Part shown: positions 35,197 through 45,006 of the stretch, piece after piece
Layout of the letters: the number at the start of each line of letters is the position of its first letter
Numbering within the stretch: the first letter of the stretch is position 1
Source: Caballeronia sordidicola
Lineage (GTDB): Bacteria > Pseudomonadota > Gammaproteobacteria > Burkholderiales > Burkholderiaceae
Length of the DNA stretch: 64,000 nt
Direction: 5' to 3'
Assembly: GCF_002220365.1 (NCBI RefSeq)
Contig: NZ_MTHB01000261.1
Span: forward strand, 40,689 to 104,688
Made by a program: the position numbers and the translations under genes
The notes under the pieces: model-generated
Told to the model about the DNA's origin: nothing
Seen by the model: the letters and a program-made list of their open reading frames with translations, nothing else
The model's database searches: none

Positions 35197-36195
35197 TCAC
35201 TCCGCTTTTGCGTCGCGGCTTAACAACGCGTGAACGGCGTCGCGCGGCGCGACATTTTCGAATAACACGCGACATACCGCGTGTGTGATCGGCATGTCGA
35301 TGCCGTGAGACTCGGCCAGCGCCAGCACGGCACGCGCGCATCGAACGCCCTCGGCTACATGACCGAGGGCCGCGAGAATGTCGGTGAGCGAACGGCCTGT
35401 CGCCAACTGCATGCCGACCGTGCGATTGCGTGACAAATCACCTGTAGCGGTAAGAATCAGGTCGCCGAGCCCGGTCAGGCCGGTGAAGGTTTCCGCGCGC
35501 CCGCCCAATGCTACGCCGAGCCGTGACATCTCGGCCAGTCCGCGCGTAATCAGCGCCGCCCGGGCGTTCAGGCCCAGGCCAAGGCCATCGGCAATGCCGG
35601 TTGCAATGGCCAGCACGTTCTTCACCGCGCCGCCCACTTCCACGCCAATTACGTCGTCGCCGGTATAAATGCGCATGGCGCCGTGATGAAGCGCGGCCAC
35701 AGTCCGTTCACCAAGCGTTGCCGACGCGCTTGCGACCGTCAGCGCCACCGGCAAACCCTGCCCGACCTCACGCGCGAAGCTTGGTCCGGAAAGCGTGCCG
35801 TTGCTCGCGTGCTGCGGTAGTTCGGCCAACACCACCTCGTTCGGCAGGCATTGCGTATCGGCTTCGAAGCCTTTGCACAACCAGACGATATGCGCCGGAA
35901 CAATACCCAGTTCACGCATATTGCGGCATAACGCGCGCAAGCCTGCGACCGGCGCTGCAACCACGCACAGCGCGTCTTCAGCTGCGCCGTGGGCCAGCGC
36001 TGCGGCGAGATCAGGCTCGTACTGAAGCGCTGCGGGCAGCGTTATGCCGCGCAGATAGCGCTCGTTTTCGTGCGTTTGAGACAGGGACTCGATGAGCGCG
36101 CGGTCGCGCGCCCAGAGCACCGTAGGGTGGCGAGCGGCCAGATGGCCAGCCAGTGCGGTGCCCCACGCACCGGCGCCGAGAACGGCTACTTGCAT
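35197..36195 (-). CDS. gpsA: Glycerol-3-phosphate dehydrogenase (NAD(P)+)
   Basis: The 332-residue enzyme makes glycerol-3-phosphate for phospholipids. It shows the N-terminal NAD-binding VAVLGAGAWGTALAGHLA, the catalytic-lysine region GGAVKNVLAIATGIADGL and GLTGLGDLILTATGDLSRN. It lies 24 bp downstream of secB in the same direction, an arrangement found in many proteobacteria. Confidence 0.97.
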   Translation of the reverse strand: MQVAVLGAGAWGTALAGHLAARHPTVLWARDRALIESLSQTHENERYLRGITLPAALQYEPDLAAALAHGAAEDALCVVAAPVAGLRALCRNMRELGIVPAHIVWLCKGFEADTQCLPNEVVLAELPQHASNGTLSGPSFAREVGQGLPVALTVASASATLGERTVAALHHGAMRIYTGDDVIGVEVGGAVKNVLAIATGIADGLGLGLNARAALITRGLAEMSRLGVALGGRAETFTGLTGLGDLILTATGDLSRNRTVGMQLATGRSLTDILAALGHVAEGVRCARAVLALAESHGIDMPITHAVCRVLFENVAPRDAVHALLSRDAKAE

Positions 36196-36219
36196 GCCCG
36201 GCTCCGGAATATGCGGGAT

Positions 36220-36693
36220 TTAGTTAAGCGTCGCGCCGTTGGCCACGCCTTCCTGAGCGGCCGACAACTGGGAAATACGTTGTTCGTACAGCGCCTGGAA
36301 GTTGATCTCGGCGAGGTGGATCGGCGGGAAACCGGCGCGGGTGATGGCGTCGGCAATGTTCGAGCGCAGGTACGGGAACAGGATGGTCGGACACGCAATG
36401 CCGACCAGCGGATCGATTTGATCGGCGGGAATGTTGCGGATATCGAAAATACCGGCTTGCTTGGCTTCGATCAGGAACGCGACCTTGTCGGTCACCTTCG
36501 CGGTCACGGTGCCCGTTACCAGCACTTCAAACACGCTTTCCGCCAGGCGCTCTGCCTTCACGTCCACTTCCACTTCCACCGACGGCATTTCCTGCTCAAG
36601 GAAGATGCCCGGCGAATTGGGCTGCTCGAGCGACATGTCCTTCAAGTAGATGCGCTGGATGTTGAAGAACGGCTGGTTGTTGTCGTCAGACAT
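36220..36693 (-). CDS. secB: Protein-export chaperone SecB
   Basis: A 157-residue SecB, which keeps preproteins unfolded and hands them to SecA. Family segments are FNIQRIYLKDMSLEQPNSPG at the start, AKQAGIFDIRNI in the middle and PTILFPYLRSNIADAITRAGFPPIHLAEINF. The order grxC-secB-gpsA is conserved. Confidence 0.97.
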   Translation of the reverse strand: MSDDNNQPFFNIQRIYLKDMSLEQPNSPGIFLEQEMPSVEVEVDVKAERLAESVFEVLVTGTVTAKVTDKVAFLIEAKQAGIFDIRNIPADQIDPLVGIACPTILFPYLRSNIADAITRAGFPPIHLAEINFQALYEQRISQLSAAQEGVANGATLN

Positions 36694-36828
36694 GGTTGTT
36701 TCCCTTGATTATTTAATGTGCTGCCCGCGACTTTTCCGGTTTTTTCCGGCTGAAGGCAGCGGGCTGCTTAATTGCGCAGCGAACGTATTCAGGCCGACGC
36801 GCCCGGCCCGACGGTCCGCAATCTATAT

Positions 36829-37089
36829 TCAGACGGTTGCGAGTAGCGGCACCAGGCCACCTTTGCGATCGAGCGCGGAAAGATCGTCGTAACCGCCAAC
36901 ATGCGTTTCGCCGATAAACACTTGCGGCACCGTACGGCGCCCCGTACGTGTCATCATTTCTTCACGCCGCGCCGGATCACGGTCGATCAGCACTTTCTCG
37001 ACGTTTTCGACGCCGCGCGACTTTAGTAGACGTTCGGCCATCTGGCAATACGGGCACACTTGCGTGCTGTACATGATCACTTTATTCAC
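36829..37089 (-). CDS. grxC: Glutaredoxin 3
   Basis: An 86-residue glutaredoxin with the active site STQVCPYCQMAE, a cis-Pro loop (TVPQVFIGETHVGG) and GYDDLSALD for glutathione binding. I chose GTG at 37089: AAGGAG lies 7 nt upstream and the product has the family length. The GTG overlaps the rhodanese stop codon (4-nt overlap), so translation is probably coupled. Confidence 0.95.
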   Translation of the reverse strand: MNKVIMYSTQVCPYCQMAERLLKSRGVENVEKVLIDRDPARREEMMTRTGRRTVPQVFIGETHVGGYDDLSALDRKGGLVPLLATV

Positions 37090-37511
37090 TTTACCGCTCC
37101 TTGTTTCACGACCGGCATGCCGGCTTTTTGCCAGGCATCCAACCCGCCCTGCAATACGTGGACTTCGGCGTAACCGGCATCGCTCACGATCTGGCTCGCC
37201 TTCTGGGACTGTTGGCCGGTCTGACATACGAGCAAGACCGGATTGCTCTTATTCTTCGCGATTTGGCCAATTTTTGCTTGAAGCTCCGAAATCTCGAAGT
37301 TCCGCGCCGCCGGCAGATGCCCTTTCGAATACTCGGCGGCCGGCCGCACGTCGATCACAGAGGCGTTACGCCGGTTGATCAGTTGAATGGCCTCGGGAGC
37401 GGAAACCCCTCCGCGGCCGCGCCGGGCAATCGACGGCCAAAGCAGCAACCCACCAGAAATGAGGGCGACGGCGATAAGTACAAGGTTGGTGTAATCGGTG
37501 AAAAACTTCAC
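37086..37511 (-). CDS. Membrane-anchored rhodanese-like protein
   Basis: A 141-residue protein with one N-terminal helix (LVLIAVALISGGLLLWP) and a rhodanese domain whose active-site loop is VCQTGQQSQK with the catalytic cysteine. Such single-domain rhodaneses lie just upstream of grxC in many proteobacteria (YibN type). A sulfur-transfer or redox role is likely; the substrate is unknown. Confidence 0.92.
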   Translation of the reverse strand: MKFFTDYTNLVLIAVALISGGLLLWPSIARRGRGGVSAPEAIQLINRRNASVIDVRPAAEYSKGHLPAARNFEISELQAKIGQIAKNKSNPVLLVCQTGQQSQKASQIVSDAGYAEVHVLQGGLDAWQKAGMPVVKQGAVK

Positions 37512-37713
37512 GTCGGGACCGCCGGATTGGGAGTGTGGAAAAATGAAAAGGTCGAAAAAAATCGGGACAATCCAGCCATTATAAAATAACCGTCCTCCGC
37601 GATGGCCTCGGCCGATCGGCCGAGTTGCGCCAGAACGCTTTGCCGCACAGAATCGATGCCAGTTTCCAGCTTTTTTTGCCGCTTCCTAACTAACCGACCT
37701 CTCAACGGACATC

Positions 37714-38460
37714 ATGTACAAGCTAGTGCTCATCCGCCACGGCGAATCCACGTGGAACAAGGAAAACCGATTCACAGGCTGGGTCGACGTCGACCTGACT
37801 GAACAAGGCAACCGTGAGGCGCAGCAGGCCGGCCTGCTGCTGAAGGAAGCCGGCTTCAGCTTTGACTTGGCCTACACCTCAGTGCTCAAGCGCGCGATCC
37901 GCACGCTCTGGCACGTGCAAGACCAGATGGATGAAATGTACTTGCCGGTTGTCCATTCGTGGCGGCTGAACGAGCGTCATTACGGCGCGCTCTCCGGCCT
38001 GAACAAGGCTGAAACCGCCAAGAAATACGGCGACGAGCAAGTGCTGATCTGGCGCAGAAGCTACGACACGCCGCCGCCCGCACTCGATCCGTCCGACGAA
38101 CGCACGTCGTTCAACGACCCTCGCTATGCAAAAGTGCCGCGCGAGCAGTTGCCGCTGACCGAATGCCTGAAGGACACGGTCGCCCGCGTCATGCCCATCT
38201 GGAACGAGTCCATTGCACCGGCCATCAAGTCGGGCAAGCGGGTGCTGATCGCCGCGCACGGCAACTCCATGCGCGCGCTGATCAAATATCTGGACGGCAT
38301 TTCCGACGACGACATCGTTGGCCTGAACGTCCCGAACGGCGTGCCACTCGTATATGAACTCGACGAAAACCTGAAGCCGATCAAGCACTATTATCTCGGC
38401 GACCCGGAAGCAATCGCCAAGGCGCAAGCGGCCGTCGCGAAACAAGGGAAGGCGGGTTGA
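37714..38460 (+). CDS. gpmA: 2,3-bisphosphoglycerate-dependent phosphoglycerate mutase
   Basis: The 248-residue glycolytic enzyme interconverts 3- and 2-phosphoglycerate. The N-terminal LVLIRHGESTWNKENRFTGW holds the phosphorylated histidine; AAHGNSMRALIKYLDG holds the second one. Length and sequence match cofactor-dependent GpmA. Stands alone. Confidence 0.98.
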   Translation: MYKLVLIRHGESTWNKENRFTGWVDVDLTEQGNREAQQAGLLLKEAGFSFDLAYTSVLKRAIRTLWHVQDQMDEMYLPVVHSWRLNERHYGALSGLNKAETAKKYGDEQVLIWRRSYDTPPPALDPSDERTSFNDPRYAKVPREQLPLTECLKDTVARVMPIWNESIAPAIKSGKRVLIAAHGNSMRALIKYLDGISDDDIVGLNVPNGVPLVYELDENLKPIKHYYLGDPEAIAKAQAAVAKQGKAG

Positions 38461-39030
38461 GGGCTTTTGTTTCAGGATGACCGACGGTGCGGGTGCTCTG
38501 ATCCGGCACTCCTGACCGTTGGCTTTTGAAACAGCGTGCGATTTTTTCCTCGCTGTGTCCGAAGCTCGTGGTGCTCAGCGGAGTTCACCGCATGTACGCA
38601 CGAGCCATTGGCCGTACGAGGTCGCCTGCCGGTTCGCTTACGCGATCGGTGTTTTACGCGCCTCGCAACGCGGCTTTATGGTGAATGGTGAAGGCAAACT
38701 TTCAGCCGGCACCGTCCAGATTTTGGCCGGCATCCAGGCGAGCGCGCGCGGATTTTTCATCCTTTCTGCTCACCAGCCCGCTTCGTCCGGATGCGCGTCC
38801 GAACCGCGGAAATATGCCGTTCGATCTCGCGCTTCCCGTATCACCTTTAAACCGGGCCCGACATTTGCGGGCGAATAATGCTTTGGAAACCGCCGCACAA
38901 AAAAGAACCCGCCCATTCATTTTCCGGCGATGCCCTTTAAGCTGCGTTTAAGTCGTGGTCCGGGGCTTGCAGTTATACTGCCCAGTCAACCACGACGCAG
39001 CCTAATCCGCTTTCGACCGCAACAGACTCT
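38461..39030. other. 570-bp intergenic region before the S41 protease
   Basis: I see no credible gene. A 119-codon frame (38519-38878) lacks recognisable motifs, has no ribosome binding site and has overlapping equivalents in another frame. The last 60 bp probably contain the promoter of the protease (TATACT at 38974-38979 resembles a -10 box). Confidence 0.5.
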
Positions 39031-40644
39031 ATGCGAAAGAACCTGAAAAATATCGGCCTGATCGCCGCGGGCCTTGCTACCGGCGTATTTGCAACGCTGC
39101 AACTCTCCGCATCCGCCCAGCAAGCAGCCACCGCGCCTCTCCCGCTCGATCAATTGCGGTTGTTTGCCGAAGTATTCGGGCAAATCAAGCATGAATACGT
39201 CGAGCCGGTCGACGATAAAAAGCTCCTCACCGCGGCTATCAAGGGCATGGTGTCGAGCCTCGATCCGCATTCGTCATATCTCGACAAAACCGATTACGAA
39301 GAACTCCAGGAGCAGACCAAAGGTCGCTTCGCGGGTCTAGGTATCGAGATTTCGGCGGAAGATGGCTTGATCAAGGTGATTTCGCCTATCGAAGATACGC
39401 CGGCGTTCCATGCCGGCATTCGCCCGGGTGACCTGATCACGCGCATCAACGACAAGCCGGTTCGCGGCATGACGCTGGATAACGCCGTCAAGCAAATGCG
39501 CGGCGATCCGGGCACGAAGGTCACGCTGACCATCTTCCGCAAGACGGACGACCGGACCTTCCCGGTCACCGTCACGCGCGCAATCATCCGCGTGCAGAGC
39601 GTGAAGATGAAGGTTCCGGCTCCGGGTTACGGCTACATCCGGATCACGAGCTTCCAGGAACGCACGGTGCCGGATCTCGCCGCGAAGCTGCAAGATCTCG
39701 CGCGCCAGCAGCCGGACCTGAAGGGGCTCGTGCTTGACCTGCGTAACAACGGCGGCGGTTTGCTGCAGAGCGCGGTTGGCGTAGCTGGCGCGTTCCTGCC
39801 GGATAACGCAGTGGTCGTGTCGACGAACGGACAAATCGCGGACGCGAAGCAAACTTTCCGCGATACGTACGACAACTATCGCCTGCCCTCCTTCGACTCC
39901 GATCCGCTGAAGAACCTGCCGGAAATCTTCAAGAAGGTACCCATGGTCGTATTGACCAATGCGTACTCCGCGTCGGCGTCCGAGATCGTCGCGGGCGCGC
40001 TGCAGGATCATCATCGCGCGTTGATTGTCGGCAAGACCACGTTTGGCAAGGGCTCTGTGCAGACCGTCCGGCCGATGACCGCCGACACCGCGCTGCGCCT
40101 GACCACTGCTTATTACTACACGCCGAGCGGCAGGTCGATCCAGAACAAGGGCATCCGCCCGGACGTTCCGGTCGATCAATACGCTGAAGGTGATCCAGAC
40201 GACGCGCTCGTCACCCGCGAAGTGGATTACTCGAACCACCTGGCCAATACGCAGGATCCGAACGAGAAGAAGGAACAGGAAGCCCGCGAAGCGGACCGGC
40301 TCGAGCAACTGCGGATTCTTGAAGAGCAAAACGACAAGAAGACGCCGGAGCAACGCCGTAAGGATCGCGAGCGCAAGCCGGTCGATTTCGGCACGGCCGA
40401 TGACTTCATGCTCACGCAAGCGCTGAACAAGCTGGAAGGCAAGCCGGTGCAGGAGTCGAAGTCTTATTCCGAACGGAAGCTGGCGCAGGATAAGCCGGCT
40501 CCATCGGCTTCGGCGCCTATTGCTGTCAAACCAGCGTTGCCGGTTACACCGGGAGCGGAATCAACGCCTGCCTCCGGTGTGCCGGGTGCCGACGCGTCGC
40601 CGGCGCCCGCGTCCGCACCGGTGCCCGCTTCGGCTATACAGTAA
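39031..40644 (+). CDS. ctpA: S41 family C-terminal processing peptidase
   Basis: The 537-residue protease has a signal peptide or anchor (IGLIAAGLATGVFATLQLSASAQ), a PDZ domain (about 95-185; RFAGLGIEIS, GIRPGDLITRIND), and a tail-specific protease domain with GLVLDLRNNGGGLL and the Ser-Lys dyad Ser315 (SASASEIVAGAL) and Lys340 (TFGKGSVQ). The C-terminal 90 residues are charged then Ala/Pro/Ser-rich and not conserved. It trims periplasmic proteins. Confidence 0.93.
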   Translation: MRKNLKNIGLIAAGLATGVFATLQLSASAQQAATAPLPLDQLRLFAEVFGQIKHEYVEPVDDKKLLTAAIKGMVSSLDPHSSYLDKTDYEELQEQTKGRFAGLGIEISAEDGLIKVISPIEDTPAFHAGIRPGDLITRINDKPVRGMTLDNAVKQMRGDPGTKVTLTIFRKTDDRTFPVTVTRAIIRVQSVKMKVPAPGYGYIRITSFQERTVPDLAAKLQDLARQQPDLKGLVLDLRNNGGGLLQSAVGVAGAFLPDNAVVVSTNGQIADAKQTFRDTYDNYRLPSFDSDPLKNLPEIFKKVPMVVLTNAYSASASEIVAGALQDHHRALIVGKTTFGKGSVQTVRPMTADTALRLTTAYYYTPSGRSIQNKGIRPDVPVDQYAEGDPDDALVTREVDYSNHLANTQDPNEKKEQEAREADRLEQLRILEEQNDKKTPEQRRKDRERKPVDFGTADDFMLTQALNKLEGKPVQESKSYSERKLAQDKPAPSASAPIAVKPALPVTPGAESTPASGVPGADASPAPASAPVPASAIQ

Positions 40645-40660
40645 GTTTTGTCTCAGTTTC

Positions 40661-40691
40661 AGTCGGCGCGCGCTTGATAGCCGCGCCGACT
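40661..40691 (+). terminator. Hairpin after the S41 protease
   Basis: AGTCGGCGCG (40661-40670) and CGCGCCGACT (40682-40691) form a perfect 10-bp stem 17 bp past the stop codon. There is no T-run, so it may be a weak terminator or an RNA 3'-end stabiliser. Confidence 0.5.
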
Positions 40692-40938
40692 GATTCAGCG
40701 GCTAGCAGCAAAGAATTAAACTAAACGTCTTCCGGCACAACCCCAGGTGCCGCTCCCGTTGCCCGCTGCCCCCCTCCCCAACGCTTCTCGCTTCGACCCT
40801 CAGCTTCCTGCGATCGCATGGGACCGGGTGAGCGCTCTGCACCAACTCCCCTCGACACGCGATTAAAATGGCGGTTTCGCGATCGCGCGTCTGTCTCCTG
40901 CTGCCAGGCGTACCGGTCGAAGCCTACTTGAGCGCTCG

Positions 40939-41697
40939 ATGAACGACGATCAGCTTCTCCGCTACTCCCGCCACATCCTCGTCGATGAAATCGGCATTGA
41001 AGCGCAACAACGCTTTCTCGATGCGCACGCCATCATCATTGGCGCGGGTGGGCTCGGGTCTCCTGCCGCCATGTATCTGGCAGCGGCAGGGGTGGGAGAG
41101 ATCACGCTGGTCGATGCCGATTCCGTCGATCTCACCAATCTCCAGCGCCAGATCCTGCACGTGAGCGCATCGGTCGGTTCACCGAAGGTGGATTCGGCCC
41201 GCGCTACGCTCGCCGCGCTCAACCCCGGCGTAAAGGTGACCACAGCCGCCGTTCGCGCCGATGCTGCCTGGCTCGACGCCCACGTCCCACACGCGACTGT
41301 CGTCCTCGATTGCACCGATAACTTCGCCACCCGCCACGCGATCAACGCTGCGTGCTTCGCCCACGGCGTGCCGCTGGTGTCGGGTGCCGCGCTGCGCTTC
41401 GACGGCCAGATCAGCACTTTCGACTTCCGCTGCGCCGAATCCCCCTGCTATGCATGTGTGTTCCCGCCGGACGAAGCGTTCGAGGAAGTCGCATGCTCGA
41501 CCATGGGCGTCTTCTCGCCGACGGTCGGAATCATCGGCGCCATGCAGGCCGCCGAGGCGTTACGCGTGATCGGCGGGTTCGGTACGACGCTGCAAGGCCG
41601 CCTGATGATGCTTGATTCGATGCGCATGGAATGGAACACAATGCGCATCACACGACAGACCGACTGCCCGGTATGCGGAATACACGCACAGAAATAG
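40939..41697 (+). CDS. HesA/MoeB/ThiF family sulfur-carrier adenylyltransferase
   Basis: A 252-residue E1-like enzyme that adenylates the C-terminus of small sulfur-carrier proteins (ThiS or MoaD type). It shows RYSRHILVDEIG, the ATP-binding GAGGLGSPAAMYLAAAGVG, the arginine-containing NLQRQILH, zinc cysteines (CYAC and CPVCG) and the catalytic cysteine region CSTMGVFSP. Length fits MoeB/ThiF without a rhodanese domain. Pathway not decidable from context. Confidence 0.92.
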   Translation: MNDDQLLRYSRHILVDEIGIEAQQRFLDAHAIIIGAGGLGSPAAMYLAAAGVGEITLVDADSVDLTNLQRQILHVSASVGSPKVDSARATLAALNPGVKVTTAAVRADAAWLDAHVPHATVVLDCTDNFATRHAINAACFAHGVPLVSGAALRFDGQISTFDFRCAESPCYACVFPPDEAFEEVACSTMGVFSPTVGIIGAMQAAEALRVIGGFGTTLQGRLMMLDSMRMEWNTMRITRQTDCPVCGIHAQK

Positions 41698-41855
41698 TCT
41701 GTTCAAGGCGATGGCCGCGCCATGCCAAAGCCCGCCCAACTTGCCACACGAACGTCGATTCACGCCGCTGTCTCAAATTTAAGAGTTCTCCAATTTTCCT
41801 AAGCACCGGGCCAGCCTATCTTGGCTACTACGCTTTGACGCAATTGGAGAAACAC

Positions 41856-43079
41856 ATGAACGAGACCGAAACCCGGCATACGCAACGCGGCAGGACCGAA
41901 ACGGAATTCGCCAAGCCCGGCGTCCCGGTGCTGGCTGGACCCGAAGGCATCCTCTACGATTTTAATTACGGCTGCCGCGTGCAAGTGCCCGTAGATGGAT
42001 GGCACGTCCGGATGACCGACCTGGACACGTTCAATGTCCTGCTGGACGAAGCCGTGGAAGCCGACGCTGTGATCACCAGCAGACGCAAGTATTTCGTGCG
42101 TTTCCTGCTGGAAGTATTCGATGGCCAGCGGCTCGTGTTCTCTCACGCTTTCGACGCCACGAACCGAAAAATTCGATTACGCATGCAACCACTCGCACTG
42201 GGCGATTCGCTCGCATGGCTGCCCGTCATCGATGCATTCCGCGAACAACATCAATGCGCGCTATATATGCCGTTGGCGAAGCATTTGCAGCCGCTTTTTC
42301 TAGACGGTTATCCGCATTTGCACATCGCAACAGACGCCGAACTCGACAGCCGGAACGACGCATACTACGCAACGTACTACCTCGGTCTGTTAAAGCCATT
42401 CTCTGAACGCGATCATCAACCCACCGATCCGCGCGTGAGCAACATGCAGGACATGATGGCGTATCTGCTGGGCGTGCCGTGTGAGGAACGCAAGCCGAAT
42501 GTGGTTATCGCGGACAAGACGCGCACGATTGCCGAACGTTACGTGTGCATCGCGACGCAATCCACCGCGCAATGCAAGTACTGGAACAATCCGCGTGGCT
42601 GGCCGACGCTGATCGAGCACCTGAAAACGCTGGGTTATAGAGTGTTATGCATTGACCGCGACAAGCAATATGGCAAGGCGGAGCACATGAACACCATGCC
42701 GGAAGGCGCCGAGGATTTCACCGGTAACCGGCCGCTGCAGGAGCGCATGAGCCTGTTGCATCACGCGGATTTTTTCATCGGATTGGGGAGTGGACTGTCG
42801 TGGCTCGCGTGGGCGGCAGGCACGCCCGTGGTCATGATCAGCGGCTTCTCGCATCCGTCGACCGAGTTCCGCACGCCGTATCGCGTGATCAACTTTCACG
42901 CCTGCAATAGCTGCTTCAACGACACCACCATCGAGTTCGATACGCACGATTTCACCTGGTGTCCCCGCCGCGTCGACAAACCGCAACCGTTTCAATGCAC
43001 GGCGGTGATCACCCCTGAGTTCGTGATGCGCGTCGTCGATAAACTCATCGCCGAGCGCGGTCTCGCTCAGACCTTCTGA
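41856..43079 (+). CDS. Autotransporter O-heptosyltransferase (BAHT, TibC/Aah type)
   Basis: The 407-residue protein matches bacterial autotransporter heptosyltransferases, which add heptose to serines of strand-loop-strand repeats of AIDA-I/TibA-like autotransporters. It shows ILYDFNYGCRV and VRMTDLDTFNVLL near the start, the catalytic-aspartate motif ALGDSLAW (Asp117), and QSTAQCKYWNNPRGW, CIDRD, GAEDFTGNRPLQER and GLSWLAWAAGTPVVMISGF. Four cysteines in HACNSCFND, FTWCPRR and QCTA (350, 353, 369, 381) fit the iron-binding site reported for TibC. ATG 41856 follows GGAGA. No autotransporter gene lies in the window. Its end overlaps ptsI by 13 bp. Confidence 0.92.
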   Translation: MNETETRHTQRGRTETEFAKPGVPVLAGPEGILYDFNYGCRVQVPVDGWHVRMTDLDTFNVLLDEAVEADAVITSRRKYFVRFLLEVFDGQRLVFSHAFDATNRKIRLRMQPLALGDSLAWLPVIDAFREQHQCALYMPLAKHLQPLFLDGYPHLHIATDAELDSRNDAYYATYYLGLLKPFSERDHQPTDPRVSNMQDMMAYLLGVPCEERKPNVVIADKTRTIAERYVCIATQSTAQCKYWNNPRGWPTLIEHLKTLGYRVLCIDRDKQYGKAEHMNTMPEGAEDFTGNRPLQERMSLLHHADFFIGLGSGLSWLAWAAGTPVVMISGFSHPSTEFRTPYRVINFHACNSCFNDTTIEFDTHDFTWCPRRVDKPQPFQCTAVITPEFVMRVVDKLIAERGLAQTF

Positions 43080-44833
43080 AGCACCGCCAGCGCGGCGAGC
43101 AACTCCGCGGGTTCATACGCGGCGAGCACGTCCGCGACCGGCTTTTGCAACGCCTTCAAGTCAGCCCGCAGGATCTCCTGCTTGACCACGAGCAGCTGGC
43201 TTGGATGCATCGAAAACTCGGTGAGGCCCATGCCGAGCAGCAGACGTGTCACGGCAGGATCGCCGGCCATTTCACCGCACACGGAGACCGGGACGCCCGC
43301 AGCTTTAGCCTCACGCAGCGTGAACGCGATCAAGTGCAAAACCGCGGGATGCAACGGGTCGTAAAGATGGGCGACAGCGTTATCGGCGCGATCGATTGCA
43401 AGCGTGTACTGGATCAGGTCGTTGGTCCCGATCGAGAGGAAATCCAGCCGCTTCAGGAACAGCCGCACGGCAATCGCGGCCGCCGGGATCTCGATCATCG
43501 CGCCGACCTGAATGTTGCGATCGTAGTCGATACCCGCGTCGTCAAGCTGCCGCTTCGCTTCGTGGATCAGGTCGAGCGTCTGGTCGATTTCCTGCGCATG
43601 CGCGAGCATGGGGATCAGGATCTTCGCGCGGCCAAATGCCGATGCCCGCAAGATAGCCCGCAATTGCGTCATGAACATCTGCGGCTCGGACAGGCTCCAG
43701 CGGATCGCCCGCAGACCCAGCGCAGGGTTCTGCGCCGTCTCGTAACCGTCGCCGCTGCTCATGGATTCAAGCGGCTTGTCCGCACCCACGTCGATCGTGC
43801 GAATGGTCACCGGCCGGCCCTTCATCAGCTCGATCGCGCGCCGGTAAGCCTCGAATTGCTCTTCTTCTTCCGGCAGCTCGTCCTTGTGATTCATGAACAG
43901 GAACTCGCTGCGGAACAGGCCCACGCCCATTGCGCCCGCGTCGAGCGCCGTCTTGGCGTCGTCGGGTAATTCGATGTTCGCGCACAATTCGATCTTGGTG
44001 CCGTCCAACGTTTGCGTCGGCGAGAACTTGAGGCGCTGCAGCTTGCGCTGCTCGAGCACCTTTTCGCTCTGCCGATACGAATACTCCTCCAGCACGATTG
44101 GCGCCGGATCGACGATCACAATGCCGTGATCCCCATCCACGATGATCAGATCGTTCTGCCGGATCAAGGCACTCGCCTGCTGCACGCCGACCGACGCCGG
44201 AATACCCAGGCTGCGGGCCACAATAGCCGTGTGTGACGTGCGGCCACCGAGATCCGTCACGAAACCCTTGAACGCCTGGGTCTTGAACTGCAGCATGTCC
44301 GCCGGCGCGATGTCGTGGGCGACCACGATCATGTCGTTGTGGCCGTTGGTCGCCGCGCCATCCACGACGAGCGTAGCGGTGGATGGCGCGCCGGCCAGCG
44401 CCTTCAGCACGCGCTCCACGACTTGCTGGATATCGGCCTTGCGCTCGCGTAGATATTCGTCTTCGATATCGTCGAAATGGCGGCTCAGGATTTCAAGCTG
44501 CTCTGTCAGCGCCCATTCCACGTTGTAGCGGCGCGTACGGACGAGATCGATGGTTTCGTGAACGAGCATGGCGTCGTTCAGGATCATGGAGTGGACGTTG
44601 ATGAACGCGCCCATCTCGCTGGGAGCGTCCGCAGCCAGATCGTCGCGCAGGGCGTCCAGCTCCGCGTGCACCTGCGCTTGCGCTGCGTGAAAGCGTTCAA
44701 TTTCACTGTCGATGCGATCTGGTTCGACCAGATAGTGATCGACATCGAGTGCAGCCGCCGCGATCAGATACGCGCGGCCGATGGCGATACCGCGCGAAAC
44801 GGGAATTCCATGCAGCGTGAACGACACGCGCAC
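43067..44833 (-). CDS. ptsI: PTS enzyme I
   Basis: The 588-residue enzyme takes phosphate from PEP and passes it to HPr. It shows the phosphorylated His201 in GGRTSHTAIVARSLGIPA and the PEP-binding domain with FRSEFLFMN, IGTNDLIQYTLAIDR and VSVCGEMAGDP. It follows ptsH, but 224 bp and a terminator-like hairpin lie between them. In betaproteobacteria this general PTS is largely regulatory. A second enzyme I is fused in nagF. Confidence 0.97.
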   Translation of the reverse strand: MRVSFTLHGIPVSRGIAIGRAYLIAAAALDVDHYLVEPDRIDSEIERFHAAQAQVHAELDALRDDLAADAPSEMGAFINVHSMILNDAMLVHETIDLVRTRRYNVEWALTEQLEILSRHFDDIEDEYLRERKADIQQVVERVLKALAGAPSTATLVVDGAATNGHNDMIVVAHDIAPADMLQFKTQAFKGFVTDLGGRTSHTAIVARSLGIPASVGVQQASALIRQNDLIIVDGDHGIVIVDPAPIVLEEYSYRQSEKVLEQRKLQRLKFSPTQTLDGTKIELCANIELPDDAKTALDAGAMGVGLFRSEFLFMNHKDELPEEEEQFEAYRRAIELMKGRPVTIRTIDVGADKPLESMSSGDGYETAQNPALGLRAIRWSLSEPQMFMTQLRAILRASAFGRAKILIPMLAHAQEIDQTLDLIHEAKRQLDDAGIDYDRNIQVGAMIEIPAAAIAVRLFLKRLDFLSIGTNDLIQYTLAIDRADNAVAHLYDPLHPAVLHLIAFTLREAKAAGVPVSVCGEMAGDPAVTRLLLGMGLTEFSMHPSQLLVVKQEILRADLKALQKPVADVLAAYEPAELLAALAVLQKV

Positions 44834-45006
44834 CTCTCTCTAGTTATGGGTGTCTCACGGTTTTGTCGATCACCGGCTGGCAATGCGAGTCCGCACACCA
44901 TTATAAATTCGAACGCGATTTGACACTCTTTGCGGTGCAGCAAGTTTCTGTCACAAACTGACGCAGTTTATTGCCAGCCATGTCAGCGCTCTGTCCGCGG
45001 ACACAA

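Noticed and set aside
38519..38878. 119-codon plus-strand frame in the gap before the protease
   Set aside because: No ribosome binding site or recognisable protein features.
39337..40419. 360-codon minus-strand frame opposite the S41 protease
   Set aside because: No homology features; the protease with its Ser-Lys dyad is certain.
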